The position numbers and the translations under genes are program-made. A DNA stretch of 64,000 bases, taken from contig NZ_CP062137.1 of NCBI RefSeq assembly GCF_014843355.1, forward strand, positions 1,674,001 to 1,738,000, in the 5' to 3' direction. Below the pieces are notes generated by a model. The model ran no database searches, had not been told where the DNA came from, and saw only the letters and a program-made list of their open reading frames with translations. The DNA is from Actinobacillus sp. GY-402 (lineage in GTDB: Bacteria > Pseudomonadota > Gammaproteobacteria > Enterobacterales > Pasteurellaceae). Of the stretch, positions 42,109-52,766 are shown in pieces; the first letter of the stretch is position 1; each line of letters begins with the position of its first letter.

Positions 42109-42897
42109 CTACTTGCAAGCGGTTTTCTTAAATTTTTTAAAATCTGAAACGTTTTTTCTCGCTTTTACAAAAAGCAGCACGGGGCGATGTTGCAGATCCT
42201 TAAATTCCGCCTGCCATTCCGGACGGTCGGCAAGCATGGGTTCCTGCACGTTTTCGATAACAAATCCCGCTTCAATCAGATTATTCATAATAGTCGCCGT
42301 GGTGCGATGATAAGTTTTAAACGGCTGTTTAAACCAACTTCGGTTACGTTCGCCTTCATCGCGATAAAAATTCAAACGGTACGCCAGCTGTTCTTTTTGT
42401 GCATTTTTCTCCCAGCGCTCACCGCCTTTGTAAGCGGTCACAATGGGATGTTCCTGCGAAAAAATCAACGTTCCCTGCGGTTTCAGCTTCGCCGCGACGG
42501 CATTGAGCAATCCCGGGAAATCCTGCACGTAATGGAAGGCAAAAGAGCTGGTTATTAGGTCAAATTCGGATGCCGGCAATTGCGACAAACATTCCATCGG
42601 CGTCTGATATAACGCAAAGTGCGGTCGAAAATCCGCAAGTTTTTTTTCCGCTTGCCGCAGCATGGCGGCGGATAAATCCAAGCCCGCTACGAAACCGGCG
42701 CCGCGCTCCAGATATAAACGCAAATGTTCGCCGCTGCCGCAGCCTAAATCCAGTAATTTTTTTCCCGTTAAATCAGGCAGTAAGGACAACATGGTCGGCT
42801 TTTCCACAATGTTGTTCAAACTGACGGGATTCGCCCGTAACTTTTGGTACGATTCAAAAAAATTTTCCGTATCGTAAACGGATTGCCGTTCAGTCAT
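42109..42897 (-). CDS. Class I SAM-dependent methyltransferase
   Basis: 262 residues. SAM-binding motif LLDLGCGSGEHLRLYLERGA, acidic motif II GLDLSAAMLRQAEKKL, motif post-I FDLITSSFAFHYV and LKPQGTLIFSQEHP. The substrate is not identifiable; relatives act on small molecules or quinone-like compounds. It lies 10 bases downstream of mtr on the same strand and ends about 50 bases upstream of hisL. Confidence 0.85.
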   Translation of the reverse strand: MTERQSVYDTENFFESYQKLRANPVSLNNIVEKPTMLSLLPDLTGKKLLDLGCGSGEHLRLYLERGAGFVAGLDLSAAMLRQAEKKLADFRPHFALYQTPMECLSQLPASEFDLITSSFAFHYVQDFPGLLNAVAAKLKPQGTLIFSQEHPIVTAYKGGERWEKNAQKEQLAYRLNFYRDEGERNRSWFKQPFKTYHRTTATIMNNLIEAGFVIENVQEPMLADRPEWQAEFKDLQHRPVLLFVKARKNVSDFKKFKKTACK

Positions 42898-42907
42898 TCT
42901 CGCCCGC

Positions 42908-44164
42908 TCATTCGCCTTTAAACACAGGCAACCAGCCGAATTGCGCCGCCAGTTGCGACAAGATGTTCAATAAACCGAAGAAAATGACAAAATAAACCAT
43001 CAGGTTACCGCCGAAAACAGTGTATTGACGTTGCGGGAATTTCGTGCGGCTGGCTTTGGCCAGCAGCGCCGGCACGATAGCCGCCCAAATCGTTGCGGCC
43101 AACCCCGCATAACCGATGGCAATCACAAATCCGTAAGGAAATTTCAAACTGAGCAGCAACGGCGGCAGAAATGTTACCAACGCGGTTTTGGTTCGGCCCG
43201 CACGGCTATCGTCAAACCCGCACAAATCGGCAATATAATCGAATAACCCTAAAGTTACGCCCAAAAACGAGCTGGCAATCGCCATGTAAGCAAAGAAATT
43301 TAATGCAACGCCGATATAATCCGTCCGAATGTATCGCCCCAACACATTCAATAACGCCGCAATATCGCCGCCTTTCTCGATAACCGGCGCGAATTCGGCG
43401 CGCGGTAAATTGCCCTGAATCGCCAACTGCCACAGCACATAAATCAGCAATGCAAGAAAGGTGCCGATAAATACGGATTTCGCCACTTTTCCCGCATTTC
43501 GGTCGTAATATTTGACCAGGCTCGGAACATTCTGATGAAAGCCGAAAGACACTAAACACACGGGCAACGCCACAAATGCGTAAGACACATAGTGCGGATC
43601 CGAACGAACCGCGGAATCAAACAGTAATTCGCCGTGAGAAGACGCGACCAGCCCCGATACCGACAGGAAAAAAGAAATCACCATGCCCGCAATCAATACC
43701 GTACTGAAACGATCCACCGCCTTGGTGGAAAACCACACGAACGCCGCTAATACAAAGGTGAAAACCAACGCGCCGGCGGTTCGTCCGATTTCCACCGGGT
43801 TCTGTTCGGTGCTCAGCAGTTGATTGGCCATTTCTTCCGTAATTCCGCCGCCGGAAGTGATATAGGCGTAAGTCAGAATATACAACACGAATGCCAGCGA
43901 TAAGCCGTTCAGCACGTTCCAACCGTTGCCCAGCAAGTCTTTCACAATAGTGTCGAAACTGGCACCGGTGGGATAATGCAAATTAGCTTCCAGCAACATT
44001 AAGCCCGAAGACATCATGCAAAACCAAGTATAAATCAGAATTAACAGCGAGCCCGTAAACCAAACGCCCGCAGTTGAAATCGGATTTGCCAGCATTCCGG
44101 CGCCAATGGTGCCGCCCGCAATAATCATTATGCCGCCCAGTAAAGGAGGTTGTTTGTTTGCCAT
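42908..44164 (-). CDS. mtr: Tryptophan-specific transporter (Mtr/TnaB/TyrP family)
   Basis: Inner-membrane H+/aromatic amino acid symporter, 418 residues, about 11 helices. Start MANKQPPLLGGIMIIAGGTIGAGML from the ATG at 44164. The stretches SSFDTI-like GASFDTIVKDLLGNGWNVLNG, YILTYAYIT, SFGFHQNVPSLVKYY and SSFLGVTLGLFDY match E. coli Mtr closely as I recall it. An upstream open frame to 44422 crosses composite repeat F and is not coding. Confidence 0.88.
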   Translation of the reverse strand: MANKQPPLLGGIMIIAGGTIGAGMLANPISTAGVWFTGSLLILIYTWFCMMSSGLMLLEANLHYPTGASFDTIVKDLLGNGWNVLNGLSLAFVLYILTYAYITSGGGITEEMANQLLSTEQNPVEIGRTAGALVFTFVLAAFVWFSTKAVDRFSTVLIAGMVISFFLSVSGLVASSHGELLFDSAVRSDPHYVSYAFVALPVCLVSFGFHQNVPSLVKYYDRNAGKVAKSVFIGTFLALLIYVLWQLAIQGNLPRAEFAPVIEKGGDIAALLNVLGRYIRTDYIGVALNFFAYMAIASSFLGVTLGLFDYIADLCGFDDSRAGRTKTALVTFLPPLLLSLKFPYGFVIAIGYAGLAATIWAAIVPALLAKASRTKFPQRQYTVFGGNLMVYFVIFFGLLNILSQLAAQFGWLPVFKGE

Positions 44165-44228
44165 AAAATGGTTCCGTAAAAATAAATTTTGCACTATTAT
44201 AGTAGTACAAAAGAGACAAAACAAGTTA

Positions 44229-44323
44229 AAAGTGCGGTCAAAAAAAGCAACGTTTTTTGAACCTTGGCTTTGACAACGGTGGCGAAGCCATAAGTAAGCG
44301 CACCGGCGATTACGCATAAAATT
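44229..44323 (-). repeat. Composite hairpin repeat, copy F
   Basis: Minus orientation, USS at 44229-44238 toward the mtr start. Stem changes: GCGCTTAC for GCGATTAC, CGTTGTC for CGTTGGC and GCCAAGG for GCCAACG. It lies between the YczE-type gene and mtr, with transcription. Confidence 0.87.
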
Positions 44324-44357
44324 TGAATTGTTTTTTAGAAAGACGGAATACGCCGAA

Positions 44358-44996
44358 TCAACGGGAAAAACGCGCCACCTGCGCCAGAGTGAATTGCACC
44401 GTACAACCGATGGACAAGGCAAAAATCAACGTGCCGACGCCGACGGTTCCGCCCAGGCAGAAACCAAGAAAACAAACCGTGACTTCAATACAGGTGCGGA
44501 CGATTCCCACTTTCCAGTGAAATCGCTGGCAAAGCCCGACCATCAGCCCGTCGCGCGGGCCGGCGCCCTGATGACAGGTCAGATAAATGGCGGAACCGAC
44601 GCCGAAACAGAAAATCCCGAACAAGACATAAGCAAAACGGCTCCAAAGCGCAACGGGAAGGGGCGCGGTTTTCACCGTAACGCCCAAAAAAATTGCGATT
44701 ACCACAATATTCAGAATGGTGCCGAGCCCCATATGCAGTTTCAGCGGAAACCAGAACAGCATGACGATAACGCTGATAAAAAAAGACGCCCAGCCGACGC
44801 TGATACCGCATTGTAATGAAATGCCTTGAGACAGAATGGTCCAGGGGGCGGATCCCAAATCCGACAGAAGTAGCAAGCCTTCGCCGATTCCCACAATGGT
44901 GAGCGACATGCACAACATCGCCAACGAGCGCCATTCCAACGACCAAAGCGACATGGCGGTCCAAGGGGTTTGCGGCAAGACTTTGAATTTCGACAT
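44358..44996 (-). CDS. YczE/YyaS/YitT family membrane protein
   Basis: 212 residues with five or more hydrophobic segments. The family motifs LLLLSDLGSAPWTILSQGIS and GAGPRDGLMVGL are present. Function unknown; the family is widespread in firmicutes and proteobacteria. It lies upstream of mtr and divergent from nupC. Confidence 0.82.
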   Translation of the reverse strand: MSKFKVLPQTPWTAMSLWSLEWRSLAMLCMSLTIVGIGEGLLLLSDLGSAPWTILSQGISLQCGISVGWASFFISVIVMLFWFPLKLHMGLGTILNIVVIAIFLGVTVKTAPLPVALWSRFAYVLFGIFCFGVGSAIYLTCHQGAGPRDGLMVGLCQRFHWKVGIVRTCIEVTVCFLGFCLGGTVGVGTLIFALSIGCTVQFTLAQVARFSR

Positions 44997-45135
44997 AAAA
45001 ACCTGTTAACAATGAATTCCGCTTAATAATAAAGAAAGTGCGGTCAAAATTAAACAAAAATCTGGTGATAACTTATAGCTAAATCGCCTAAAAAACGCTA
45101 AAATTCAACAGTTTTATCATTTTGGGAGACTTATA

Positions 45136-46401
45136 ATGTCTGCACTAATCAGCCTCTTAGGCATGGTCGTACTGCTTGCCATCGCCTTCCTGCTTTCCAA
45201 CAATCGCAAAGCCATTAATTACCGCACGGTATTCGGCGCACTCGCCATTCAAGTGCTGTTCGGCGCGTTAATTCTTTATGTTCCGGTCGGCCGCCATGCG
45301 TTGCAATGGGTGTCGGACGGCGTACAAAGCGTCATAAATTACGGCTTTGAAGGCGTAAAATTCGTATTCGGCGGTCTTGCCGGCGACAAGATCTTTGAAG
45401 TGCTGGGCGGCGACGGCTTTATTTTTGCCGTGCGCGTATTACCGAATATTATTTTCTTCTCCGCGTTAATTTCAGTGCTCTACTATATCGGTATTATGCA
45501 ATGGGTTATCAAAATTATCGGCGGCGCATTGAAGAAATTGCTCGGTACCTCAAAATCCGAATCCATGTCTGCGGCAGCGAATATTTTCGTCGGGCAAACC
45601 GAAGCGCCGCTTATCGTTAAGCCTTACATCAGCAAAATGACGCAATCGGAATTATTTGCCGTTATGTGCGGCGGTTTAGCCTCTATCGCCGGTTCCGTTC
45701 TGGCCGGTTATGCGGGCATGGGCGTGCCGTTGACTTACTTAATCGCCGCGTCATTTATGGCGGCGCCGGCAGGATTGTTGTTCGCTAAAATTCTCTATCC
45801 GCAAACCGAACAATTCGATGACGATATGACCCATGTGGAATTGGAAAAACCGTCCAACATTTTAGATGCCGCCGCCGGCGGAGCTTCGTCCGGTATGCAG
45901 TTGGCCTTAAATGTCGGCGCCATGTTAATCGCTTTCGTAGCCTTGATCGCCTTAATTAACGGGATTCTCGGCGGTGTCGGCGGTTGGTTCGATATGCCGG
46001 AATTATCTTTAGGTATGATTTTCGGTTGGGTGTTCAAGCCATTGGCATGGATTATCGGCGTACCTTGGGAAGAAGCCAATATTGCCGGACAAATGATCGG
46101 TACCAAACTGGCAATCAACGAATTTGTGGGATACATGGAATTTGCCAAATATCTCAACCCGGAAAGTGCGGTACAATTAGGCGATAAAACCAAAGCCATC
46201 ATCACATTCGCATTATGCGGTTTTGCCAACTTTAGCTCTATCGCCATTCTTATCGGCGGCTTGGGCGGGATGGCGCCAAACCGTCGCGGAGACATCGCAC
46301 GGTTGGGAATTAAAGCGGTCATCGCCGGTTCGCTCGCCAACTTAATGAGCGCCACCATCGCCGGCTTATTTATCGGTTTAAGCGGTGTCGCATTAGCGTG
46401 A
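45136..46401 (+). CDS. nupC: Nucleoside permease NupC (concentrative nucleoside transporter)
   Basis: Inner-membrane H+- or Na+-coupled nucleoside importer, 421 residues. CNT family motifs: [13 protein letters not shown] (nucleoside-binding), the TGGxxxxAGS-type stretch [15 protein letters not shown], and EFVGYMEF with conserved Glu, followed by [20 protein letters not shown]. Immediately upstream of deoB-deoD, which catabolise the imported nucleosides. A USS is inside the gene (about 46143). Confidence 0.94.
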   Translation: MSALISLLGMVVLLAIAFLLSNNRKAINYRTVFGALAIQVLFGALILYVPVGRHALQWVSDGVQSVINYGFEGVKFVFGGLAGDKIFEVLGGDGFIFAVRVLPNIIFFSALISVLYYIGIMQWVIKIIGGALKKLLGTSKSESMSAAANIFVGQTEAPLIVKPYISKMTQSELFAVMCGGLASIAGSVLAGYAGMGVPLTYLIAASFMAAPAGLLFAKILYPQTEQFDDDMTHVELEKPSNILDAAAGGASSGMQLALNVGAMLIAFVALIALINGILGGVGGWFDMPELSLGMIFGWVFKPLAWIIGVPWEEANIAGQMIGTKLAINEFVGYMEFAKYLNPESAVQLGDKTKAIITFALCGFANFSSIAILIGGLGGMAPNRRGDIARLGIKAVIAGSLANLMSATIAGLFIGLSGVALA

Positions 46402-46448
46402 TTCCTGCTATACTAAATAAAAGCCGTCGCGCTTAACGGAACACATAC

Positions 46449-46473
46449 AAAACCACAGTTTGGCTGTGGTTTT
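46449..46473 (+). terminator. Hairpin between nupC and deoB
   Basis: AAAACCACAG-TTTGG-CTGTGGTTTT, a 10-bp stem with a short T-run; a terminator or partial attenuator. Confidence 0.7.
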
Positions 46474-46550
46474 GTCACATTAGGACCAAGCTAAACGATT
46501 GCTTTGTTCGAAATATACAGTTTTCGGGATTGAATATAAGGAGAAAAACC

Positions 46551-47738
46551 ATGAAACGCGTACTGATTATGATGCTGGATTCATTTGGTATCGGCGGCGC
46601 AGAAGATGCGGAAAAATTCGGCGATAAAGGTTCAAATACGCTGGGACACATTGCGGAACGGCAAGAATCGTTGAATCTGCCACACCTGGAAAGCCTCGGT
46701 TTAGGGCTGGCGGCGAAAGAATCCTGCGGCGAATTACCAAAACATTTCAAAAATCAACCGCACTTAATCGGCGGTTACTCCTTTGCCCGCGAAATTTCAT
46801 CGGGTAAAGACACCACCTCGGGACATTGGGAAATCGCCGGTGTGCCCGTATTGTTCGATTGGGGCTTATTTCCCGACAAACAAAACAGCTTCCCGAAACC
46901 GTTGCTTGATCGCATCGTCGCCAAATCCGGCATTAAAGGCTATCTCGGGAATTGTCATTCTTCCGGCACCGTGATTTTAGATCAACTGGGCGAAGAACAT
47001 ATGAAAACCGGCTTACCGATTTTTTACACTTCCGCCGACTCGGTTTTCCAAATTGCCGCCCACGAAGAAACCTTCGGACTGAATAATTTATACGAACTGT
47101 GCGAAATTGTGCGCGCCGAACTGGAAGGCTATAATATCGGACGGGTTATCGCGCGTCCGTTTATCGGCAACAAAGCGGGAGAATTCAAACGCACCGGTAA
47201 CCGCCGCGACTATTCCGTCGAACCGCCGGCAAAAACCATACTGCAAAAATTGATCGAAGAAAAAGACGGCACGGTGGTTTCCGTGGGCAAAATCGCCGAC
47301 ATTTACGCTCACACCGGCATCAGCAAAACGGTTAAAGCCACAGGATTGGAAGAGTTGTTCGACAAAACGTTGGAAGAAGTGAAAAGTGCGGGTGATAATA
47401 CGATAGTTTTTACTAACTTCGTGAATTTCGATGCGGATTTCGGCCATCGCCGCGACGTGGCGGGTTACGCCAAGGGTTTGGAATATTTCGACTGTCGTCT
47501 GCCCGAATTACTGCAACTGATGCAAACTGACGACTTGCTGATTATCACCGCCGATCACGGTTGCGATCCGACCTGGACGGGTTCCGACCACACCCGCGAA
47601 CACATTCCGGTGTTGATGTACGGCACTCAGGTTCCAACCAAATTCTTAGGCGGACGGGATACCTTCGCCGACATCGGTCAAACTATCGCCAAGTATTTGG
47701 CACTTTCACCGATGGAATACGGCACGCCGATTATTTAA
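46551..47738 (+). CDS. deoB: Phosphopentomutase
   Basis: Interconverts (deoxy)ribose 1- and 5-phosphate. 395 residues from the ATG at 46551 ([19 protein letters not shown]), with AAGGAG upstream. Alkaline-phosphatase superfamily metal ligands: [17 protein letters not shown] with the phospho-Thr, [24 protein letters not shown] and [14 protein letters not shown] lies within (about 46760). Followed by deoD. Confidence 0.97.
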   Translation: MKRVLIMMLDSFGIGGAEDAEKFGDKGSNTLGHIAERQESLNLPHLESLGLGLAAKESCGELPKHFKNQPHLIGGYSFAREISSGKDTTSGHWEIAGVPVLFDWGLFPDKQNSFPKPLLDRIVAKSGIKGYLGNCHSSGTVILDQLGEEHMKTGLPIFYTSADSVFQIAAHEETFGLNNLYELCEIVRAELEGYNIGRVIARPFIGNKAGEFKRTGNRRDYSVEPPAKTILQKLIEEKDGTVVSVGKIADIYAHTGISKTVKATGLEELFDKTLEEVKSAGDNTIVFTNFVNFDADFGHRRDVAGYAKGLEYFDCRLPELLQLMQTDDLLIITADHGCDPTWTGSDHTREHIPVLMYGTQVPTKFLGGRDTFADIGQTIAKYLALSPMEYGTPII

Positions 47739-47792
47739 CCGACGTATTTAAGCTTGTTACGGCAAGCGATTCAAATAAATTAAGGAAATTTT

Positions 47793-48509
47793 ATGACTCC
47801 ACACATTAACGCACCGGCCGGCGCCTTCGCCGATGTCGTATTAATGCCCGGCGATCCGCTGCGGGCCAAATATATCGCGGAAACCTTTTTAGAAAACGCC
47901 GAACTCGTCACCGACGTACGCAATATGTTGGGTTACACCGGCAGTTATAAAGGACGTCGCGTTTCCGTTATGGGGCACGGCATGGGCATTCCGTCCTGTT
48001 CCATTTACAGCAAAGAACTCATCACCGAATACGGTGTGAAAAAAATCATCCGCGTCGGTTCATGCGGCGCAGTCCGTCACGACGTTCACGTCCGGGACGT
48101 CGTTATCGGCCTGGGCGCCTGTACCGACAGCAAAGTCAATCGCATCCGCTTCAAAGACAACGACTTTGCCGCCATCGCCGATTTCGACATGGCGCAGGCG
48201 GCGGTTTTAGCGGCGAAAAATAAGGGAATCAACGTACGCGTCGGCAATTTGTTCTCCGCCGATTTATTCTATACGCCCGATGTGGAAATGTTCGACGTAA
48301 TGGAAAAATACGGCGTTCTCGGCGTGGAAATGGAAGCCGCCGGCATTTACGGCGTCGCGGCGGAATTCGGCGCCAAAGCGCTCACCATCTGTACCGTATC
48401 GGATCACATCCGAACCGGCGAACAAACCAGCCCGGAAGAGCGTCAGCTCACTTTTAACGAGATGATCGAAATCGCGCTGGAATCCGTTTTATTGGGTGAC
48501 AACGATTAA
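47793..48509 (+). CDS. deoD: Purine nucleoside phosphorylase, DeoD type
   Basis: Phosphorolysis of purine nucleosides; hexameric bacterial type, 238 residues. [13 protein letters not shown] (phosphate site), [28 protein letters not shown] and [10 protein letters not shown] with the catalytic Asp. AAGGAA precedes the ATG. With nupC and deoB it forms a nucleoside salvage unit. Confidence 0.97.
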   Translation: MTPHINAPAGAFADVVLMPGDPLRAKYIAETFLENAELVTDVRNMLGYTGSYKGRRVSVMGHGMGIPSCSIYSKELITEYGVKKIIRVGSCGAVRHDVHVRDVVIGLGACTDSKVNRIRFKDNDFAAIADFDMAQAAVLAAKNKGINVRVGNLFSADLFYTPDVEMFDVMEKYGVLGVEMEAAGIYGVAAEFGAKALTICTVSDHIRTGEQTSPEERQLTFNEMIEIALESVLLGDND

Positions 48510-48637
48510 TTTTCAACCAAAGTGCGGGCAAAAATTTCAACATTTTTTATGTCCGATACGGTTTGGATATGATGTAAAAATTCCACCGTTTCCGACCAAA
48601 AATAAAGAAAAATTTGTCAATTTTTGACCGCACTTGC

Positions 48638-48666
48638 TTGAACTTCCCCTTTTTCAACCTTATCTA
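48638..48666 (+). promoter_or_regulatory. Likely promoter of djlA
   Basis: TTGAAC (48638-48643), 17-base spacer, TATCTA (48661-48666). Confidence 0.45.
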
Positions 48667-48711
48667 ATCCGCTAAACTAACAAAAATTTTCCGAATGAAC
48701 TGGAGTATTAA

Positions 48712-49596
48712 ATGAATTTTATCGGCAAAGTGATCGGTTTTTTCCTGGGCTATCGCTACGGCGGGCTGTTCGGCGGAATTGCAGGCGCCATTTTAGGCCA
48801 TTTGGCGGACAAAAAACTTTACGAACTCGGCAGTGTGAATTCGTCCTTTTTTGACAAAAAACTGACGCGTCAATCTCTGTTTATGCAGACAACGTTTGCC
48901 GTGCTGGGCAATCTGAGTAAAGCAAAAGGCCGCGTGACGGAAAACGACATTGCGCTGGCAAACAATCTGATGCAACAACTTAATTTGGATGAAGCGAACC
49001 GCAAACTCGCACAGGACGCCTTCACCCGCGGAAAAGAAACGGATTTCCCGTTGCGTCAGATTATTCGCGAATTCCGAATCGGTTGTGGCCAGCGCGCCGA
49101 TTTATTACGCATGTTTTTAAGCGTGCAAGTGCAGGCGGCCTTTGCGGACGATCATTTGCACGATAACGAATTGGCGATTTTACGCACTATTGCCGAAGAG
49201 CTGGGTTTATCCGCATTCCAGTTTGAGCAAATGATCGCGATGGAAATGGCGCGTCGTCAGTTTTCCAACGGCGGTTTTTACGAACAGGCTTACCAACAAT
49301 ATCAGCAATATCAACAAGGCTATTCGCAAAGCGGCTATCAGCAATCAGGCTCTCAAAGCGGTTATCGTCCTCATTCCGGTCCGACGATCCACGATGCTTA
49401 CAAAGTGCTCGGCGTTTCCGAAAACGACAATCAACAAGCGGTTAAACGCGCCTATCGCCGCTTAATGAACGAAAATCATCCGGATAAACTGGTTTCTAAA
49501 GGTTTGCCGCCGGAAATGATGGAAATGGCGAAAGAGAAAGCGCAGCAGATTCAGGCGGCTTACGACTTGATTTGCAAAGCGAAAGGCTGGAAATGA
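48712..49596 (+). CDS. djlA: Membrane-anchored co-chaperone DjlA
   Basis: Inner-membrane J-domain protein that stimulates DnaK. 294 residues: a single N-terminal Gly-rich membrane helix (IGKVIGFFLGYRYGGLFGGIAGAILG), a TerB-like helical domain (about 45-185), a low-complexity linker rich in Gln, Tyr, Ser and Gly (about 187-223), and the C-terminal J domain with the HPD motif in NENHPDKLVS. TGA overlaps the ATG of the next gene. Confidence 0.95.
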   Translation: MNFIGKVIGFFLGYRYGGLFGGIAGAILGHLADKKLYELGSVNSSFFDKKLTRQSLFMQTTFAVLGNLSKAKGRVTENDIALANNLMQQLNLDEANRKLAQDAFTRGKETDFPLRQIIREFRIGCGQRADLLRMFLSVQVQAAFADDHLHDNELAILRTIAEELGLSAFQFEQMIAMEMARRQFSNGGFYEQAYQQYQQYQQGYSQSGYQQSGSQSGYRPHSGPTIHDAYKVLGVSENDNQQAVKRAYRRLMNENHPDKLVSKGLPPEMMEMAKEKAQQIQAAYDLICKAKGWK

Positions 49597-50210
49597 TGGG
49601 CGGAACGATGCGCCGGCTGCCCGTCATTTTGGCGATTTTTTTGACCGCACTTTCCGTTTGGTCGGGGATTTCCCCTTTTTCGCGAGCGGTCTGGTATGCG
49701 GAAGTCACGCCGGTTTTTATCGTGTTTGGCGCGCTGCTCGTTACCTATCCCCGCTTTCAGTTCAGCAATACCGCCTATTTTTGTATGTCCTTATGGTTAA
49801 CTCTGCATTTAATCGGCGCACACTACACATTCGAGCACGTGCCGTTCCAATGGGGAAACCGTCTGCTTGCCGGTTGGTTGGGCGAGGAGCGCAATCATTT
49901 TGACCGCGTCGCTCACTATGCTATCGGCTTTTATAGCTTTCCCATGGCGGAATTTCTATTGCGCCGTCATTTAACCGGCCCTGTGATTGCCGGATTCTTC
50001 AGTCTGTTTTTCATTATGTCCGTAGCTGCCGGTTATGAACTTATCGAATGGCAATATGCCGTTATCGCCGGCGGTGAAGAAGGCGCGGCATTTTTAGGTT
50101 CTCAGGGAGATATCTGGGATGCGCAAAAAGATATTTTCGCCGACACCTTGGGCGCAGTCACGGCTCTGGTGCTGTTCTATTTAATCCATCCCCGGAAAAG
50201 TTTTTCATAA
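49593..50210 (+). CDS. yjdF: YjdF family membrane protein (DUF2238)
   Basis: About 205 residues, ATG at 49593 overlapping the djlA stop (a second ATG follows at 49596). About six hydrophobic helices and the family motifs [14 protein letters not shown]-like [13 protein letters not shown] and [17 protein letters not shown]. Function unknown. A USS at about 49643 codes FLTALS in the first helix. Ends one base into dusC. Confidence 0.85.
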   Translation: MMGGTMRRLPVILAIFLTALSVWSGISPFSRAVWYAEVTPVFIVFGALLVTYPRFQFSNTAYFCMSLWLTLHLIGAHYTFEHVPFQWGNRLLAGWLGEERNHFDRVAHYAIGFYSFPMAEFLLRRHLTGPVIAGFFSLFFIMSVAAGYELIEWQYAVIAGGEEGAAFLGSQGDIWDAQKDIFADTLGAVTALVLFYLIHPRKSFS

Positions 50211-51139
50211 TGCGTGTTATTCTGGCGCCGATGCAAGGCGTGTTGGACCCTTTAGTACGGCAGCTTCTTACGGAAGTAAACGACTACGATCTGTGTATTT
50301 CCGAATTCGTTCACGTAGTGGATCAACTTTTACCGGAAAAATTGTTCTACCGACTTTGTCCCGAACTGCAAAACCGGGGAAAAACGCCTTCGGGTACGCC
50401 GGTTCGCGTGCAACTGCTCGGGCAATTTCCCCAATGGCTGGCGGAAAATGCCTGTCGCGCCATTGAACTGGGTTCTCATGGTATTGATTTCAACTGCGGC
50501 TGCCCGTCAAAAACCGTAAACGGCAGTAACGGCGGCGCCAGTTTATTGAAAGATCCCGAATTAATTTACCGCGCCACGCAAGCCATCCGCCAAGCTGTTC
50601 CGAAAGGACAGACGGTCAGCGTCAAAGTGCGGTTGGGTTGGGACGATATTTCCCAGGCATTTGAAATTGCCGATGCCGTACAACAGGGCGGCGCCGATGA
50701 AATCGCCATTCACGGACGCACCAAAACCGACGGTTATCGCGCCGATCGCATTAATTGGCGACAAATCGGCGAAGTGCGCTCAACATTGCGGATTCCCGTC
50801 ATCGCCAACGGTGAAATCCGGTGTTGGGAAGACGCTGTAAAATGCCGACAAATAACAGGTTGCGAAGATTTAATGGTAGGACGCGGCGCGCTGAATATTC
50901 CTAATTTAAGCCGGGTGATAAAATTTAATGCGCCGAAGATAGCATGGCGCGATATTATTCCCATTCTGCAAAAATATGCACAAATGGAAAATATTCACGA
51001 CACCGGTTTTTACCACGTGGCACGAATCAAACAATGGCTGCATTATCTGAACAAAGAATACGAACAAGCCCATGTTCTGTTTGAACGCATCAAAACCTGC
51101 CATGATGCCGACGATCTGCGTATTCGTCTCACTCGTTAA
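50210..51139 (+). CDS. dusC: tRNA-dihydrouridine(16) synthase
   Basis: FMN enzyme modifying tRNA U16. 309 residues. [20 protein letters not shown] is the DusC-type start; the catalytic Cys is in [23 protein letters not shown] site [13 protein letters not shown]. Its ATG shares one base with the preceding stop. Paired function with DusB at 25812-26807. Confidence 0.94.
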   Translation: MRVILAPMQGVLDPLVRQLLTEVNDYDLCISEFVHVVDQLLPEKLFYRLCPELQNRGKTPSGTPVRVQLLGQFPQWLAENACRAIELGSHGIDFNCGCPSKTVNGSNGGASLLKDPELIYRATQAIRQAVPKGQTVSVKVRLGWDDISQAFEIADAVQQGGADEIAIHGRTKTDGYRADRINWRQIGEVRSTLRIPVIANGEIRCWEDAVKCRQITGCEDLMVGRGALNIPNLSRVIKFNAPKIAWRDIIPILQKYAQMENIHDTGFYHVARIKQWLHYLNKEYEQAHVLFERIKTCHDADDLRIRLTR

Positions 51140-51230
51140 GGCAAGTTAATCGATTAGCCATTTATACGAATTTCACTTTTATGTACCGTTAAAAAAACAG
51201 CGATAATTTTTATTAACGCCCCTTTTATAT

Positions 51231-51244
51231 TGCATATTTATGCA
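51231..51244 (+). promoter_or_regulatory. Possible ArgR operator upstream of artP
   Basis: TGCAT-ATTT-ATGCA, an inverted repeat with one change per arm from the ARG-box core TGAAT-N4-ATTCA, in a very AT-rich segment 54 bases before artP. A second weak half site ATTGCA follows at 51260. Confidence 0.45.
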
Positions 51245-51297
51245 GAAAATATTAATATTATTGCAGTTTTACAAAAGGATAGAGAACAAATCACACA

Positions 51298-52032
51298 ATG
51301 GCTCTTAGCGTTAAAAACTTGAACTTTTTTTATGGCTCAAACCAGGCCTTATTTGACATTAATTTAACGGCGGAGGCGGGCGACATCCTGGTTCTGCTCG
51401 GCCCGAGCGGCGCAGGGAAAAGCACCCTGATTCGCACCTTAAATTTACTGGAAGTACCAAAATCCGGGCTGTTGGACATCGCCAACAGCCGCTTTGATTT
51501 ATCAGAAAATACCGATCCGAAAAAAATCCGCGAACTGCGTCAAAACGTAGGCATGGTTTTTCAACAATATAATTTATGGCCGCACTTCACCGTGATGGAA
51601 AACCTAATAGAAGCGCCAATGAAGATTCTGGGACTGGATGAAAACGGCGCAAAAACGCAAGCATTGGAATTATTAACCCGCTTACGCTTGAAAGAACATG
51701 CGGAACGTTTCCCGTTACAACTTTCAGGCGGTCAACAGCAACGAGTCGCCATTGCCCGCGCTTTAATGATGAAACCGCAGGTTTTATTGTTTGATGAACC
51801 GACCGCCGCACTGGATCCGGAAATTACGGCGCAAATCGTGTCCATTATTCAGGAATTACAGCAAACGGGCATTATTCAGGTGATCGTAACTCATGAAGTC
51901 AGCGTTGCCCGCAAGGTGGCGACAAAAGTCATCTACATGGAACAGGGTCACATTATCGAAAGCGGCGACGCCGCTTGTTTCGAACAACCTAAAACCGAAC
52001 AATTTAAACAGTATTTATCTCATTCAGAATAG
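51298..52032 (+). CDS. artP: Arginine ABC transporter, ATP-binding protein
   Basis: ATPase of a polar amino acid importer. 244 residues. Walker [10 protein letters not shown] (residues 35-43), Q-loop [10 protein letters not shown], signature LSGGQQQR, Walker [14 protein letters not shown]. First gene of artPIQM, with an ArgR-like site upstream. Arginine specificity is inferred from operon order and closeness to ArtP. Confidence 0.93.
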   Translation: MALSVKNLNFFYGSNQALFDINLTAEAGDILVLLGPSGAGKSTLIRTLNLLEVPKSGLLDIANSRFDLSENTDPKKIRELRQNVGMVFQQYNLWPHFTVMENLIEAPMKILGLDENGAKTQALELLTRLRLKEHAERFPLQLSGGQQQRVAIARALMMKPQVLLFDEPTAALDPEITAQIVSIIQELQQTGIIQVIVTHEVSVARKVATKVIYMEQGHIIESGDAACFEQPKTEQFKQYLSHSE

Positions 52033-52040
52033 GACTTATT

Positions 52041-52763
52041 ATGAAAAAATTAATTATCGCCGCTTTATTGGCCAGCACAACATTCGCAACTCAAGCGCGG
52101 GAAATCCGCTTCGCAATGGAACCAAGCTATCCGCCGTTCGAATTAACCAATGAAAAAAATGAAATTATCGGTTTTGACGTGGATCTTGCCAACGCTATTT
52201 GTAAAGAAATTCAGGCTAGCTGCACGTTCTCCAGTCAAGCCTTTGACGGCTTAATACAGGCGGTAAAACAAAAACGCATCGACGCCGCCATCTCCGCCAT
52301 GGATATCACCGAAGCGCGCGCAAAACAAGTTTTATTCACCGACCCGTATTATGATAGTTCCGCCAGTTTTATCGCCGTAAAAGGTAAAGCGGATTTAAAC
52401 AGCGCAAAAAATATCGGTGTGCAAAACGGCACGACATTCCAGCAATATGTAGTGGCTGAAGCCAAACAATATGCGCCGAAATCCTACGCCTCTTTGCAAG
52501 ATGCGATTCTGGACTTAAAAAACGGACGTATCGACATTATCTTCGGTGACACCGCCGTGTTGGCGGATATGCTTTCCAAAGAGAAAGATCTGACGTTCGT
52601 CGGCGATAAAGTAACCAACAAAAAATATTTCGGTAACGGATTGGGCATTGCCGTAAATAAATCCGATAAAGAACTTGCCGCCGACTTGAATAAAGGACTG
52701 GCTGCCGTAAAAGCAAACGGCGAATACCAAAAAATCTACGACAAATGGATGACGGCTAAATAA
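52041..52763 (+). CDS. artI: Arginine ABC transporter, periplasmic binding protein
   Basis: 240 residues. Signal peptide [19 protein letters not shown], cleavage after Ala19. Mature family-3 solute-binding protein: [28 protein letters not shown], and [23 protein letters not shown], where Thr/Arg bind the ligand amino and carboxyl groups. Single binding protein here, unlike E. coli, which has artI and artJ. Confidence 0.92.
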   Translation: MKKLIIAALLASTTFATQAREIRFAMEPSYPPFELTNEKNEIIGFDVDLANAICKEIQASCTFSSQAFDGLIQAVKQKRIDAAISAMDITEARAKQVLFTDPYYDSSASFIAVKGKADLNSAKNIGVQNGTTFQQYVVAEAKQYAPKSYASLQDAILDLKNGRIDIIFGDTAVLADMLSKEKDLTFVGDKVTNKKYFGNGLGIAVNKSDKELAADLNKGLAAVKANGEYQKIYDKWMTAK

Positions 52764-52766
52764 GCA

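Noticed and set aside
42112..42125. Apl-type USS (GCAAGCGGT) at the methyltransferase end
   Set aside because: One base off ACAAGCGGT, single occurrence, no pair; likely chance in the codons for the C-terminal Thr-Ala-Cys-Lys.
44165..44422. N-terminal extension of Mtr
   Set aside because: It crosses composite repeat F; the membrane protein starts at MANKQPPLLGG as in other Mtr proteins.
46464..46478. TGTGG-TTTTG-TCACA as a CRP site before deoB
   Set aside because: The spacer is five bases instead of six and the left half has a mismatch; half of it is the arm of the terminator hairpin.
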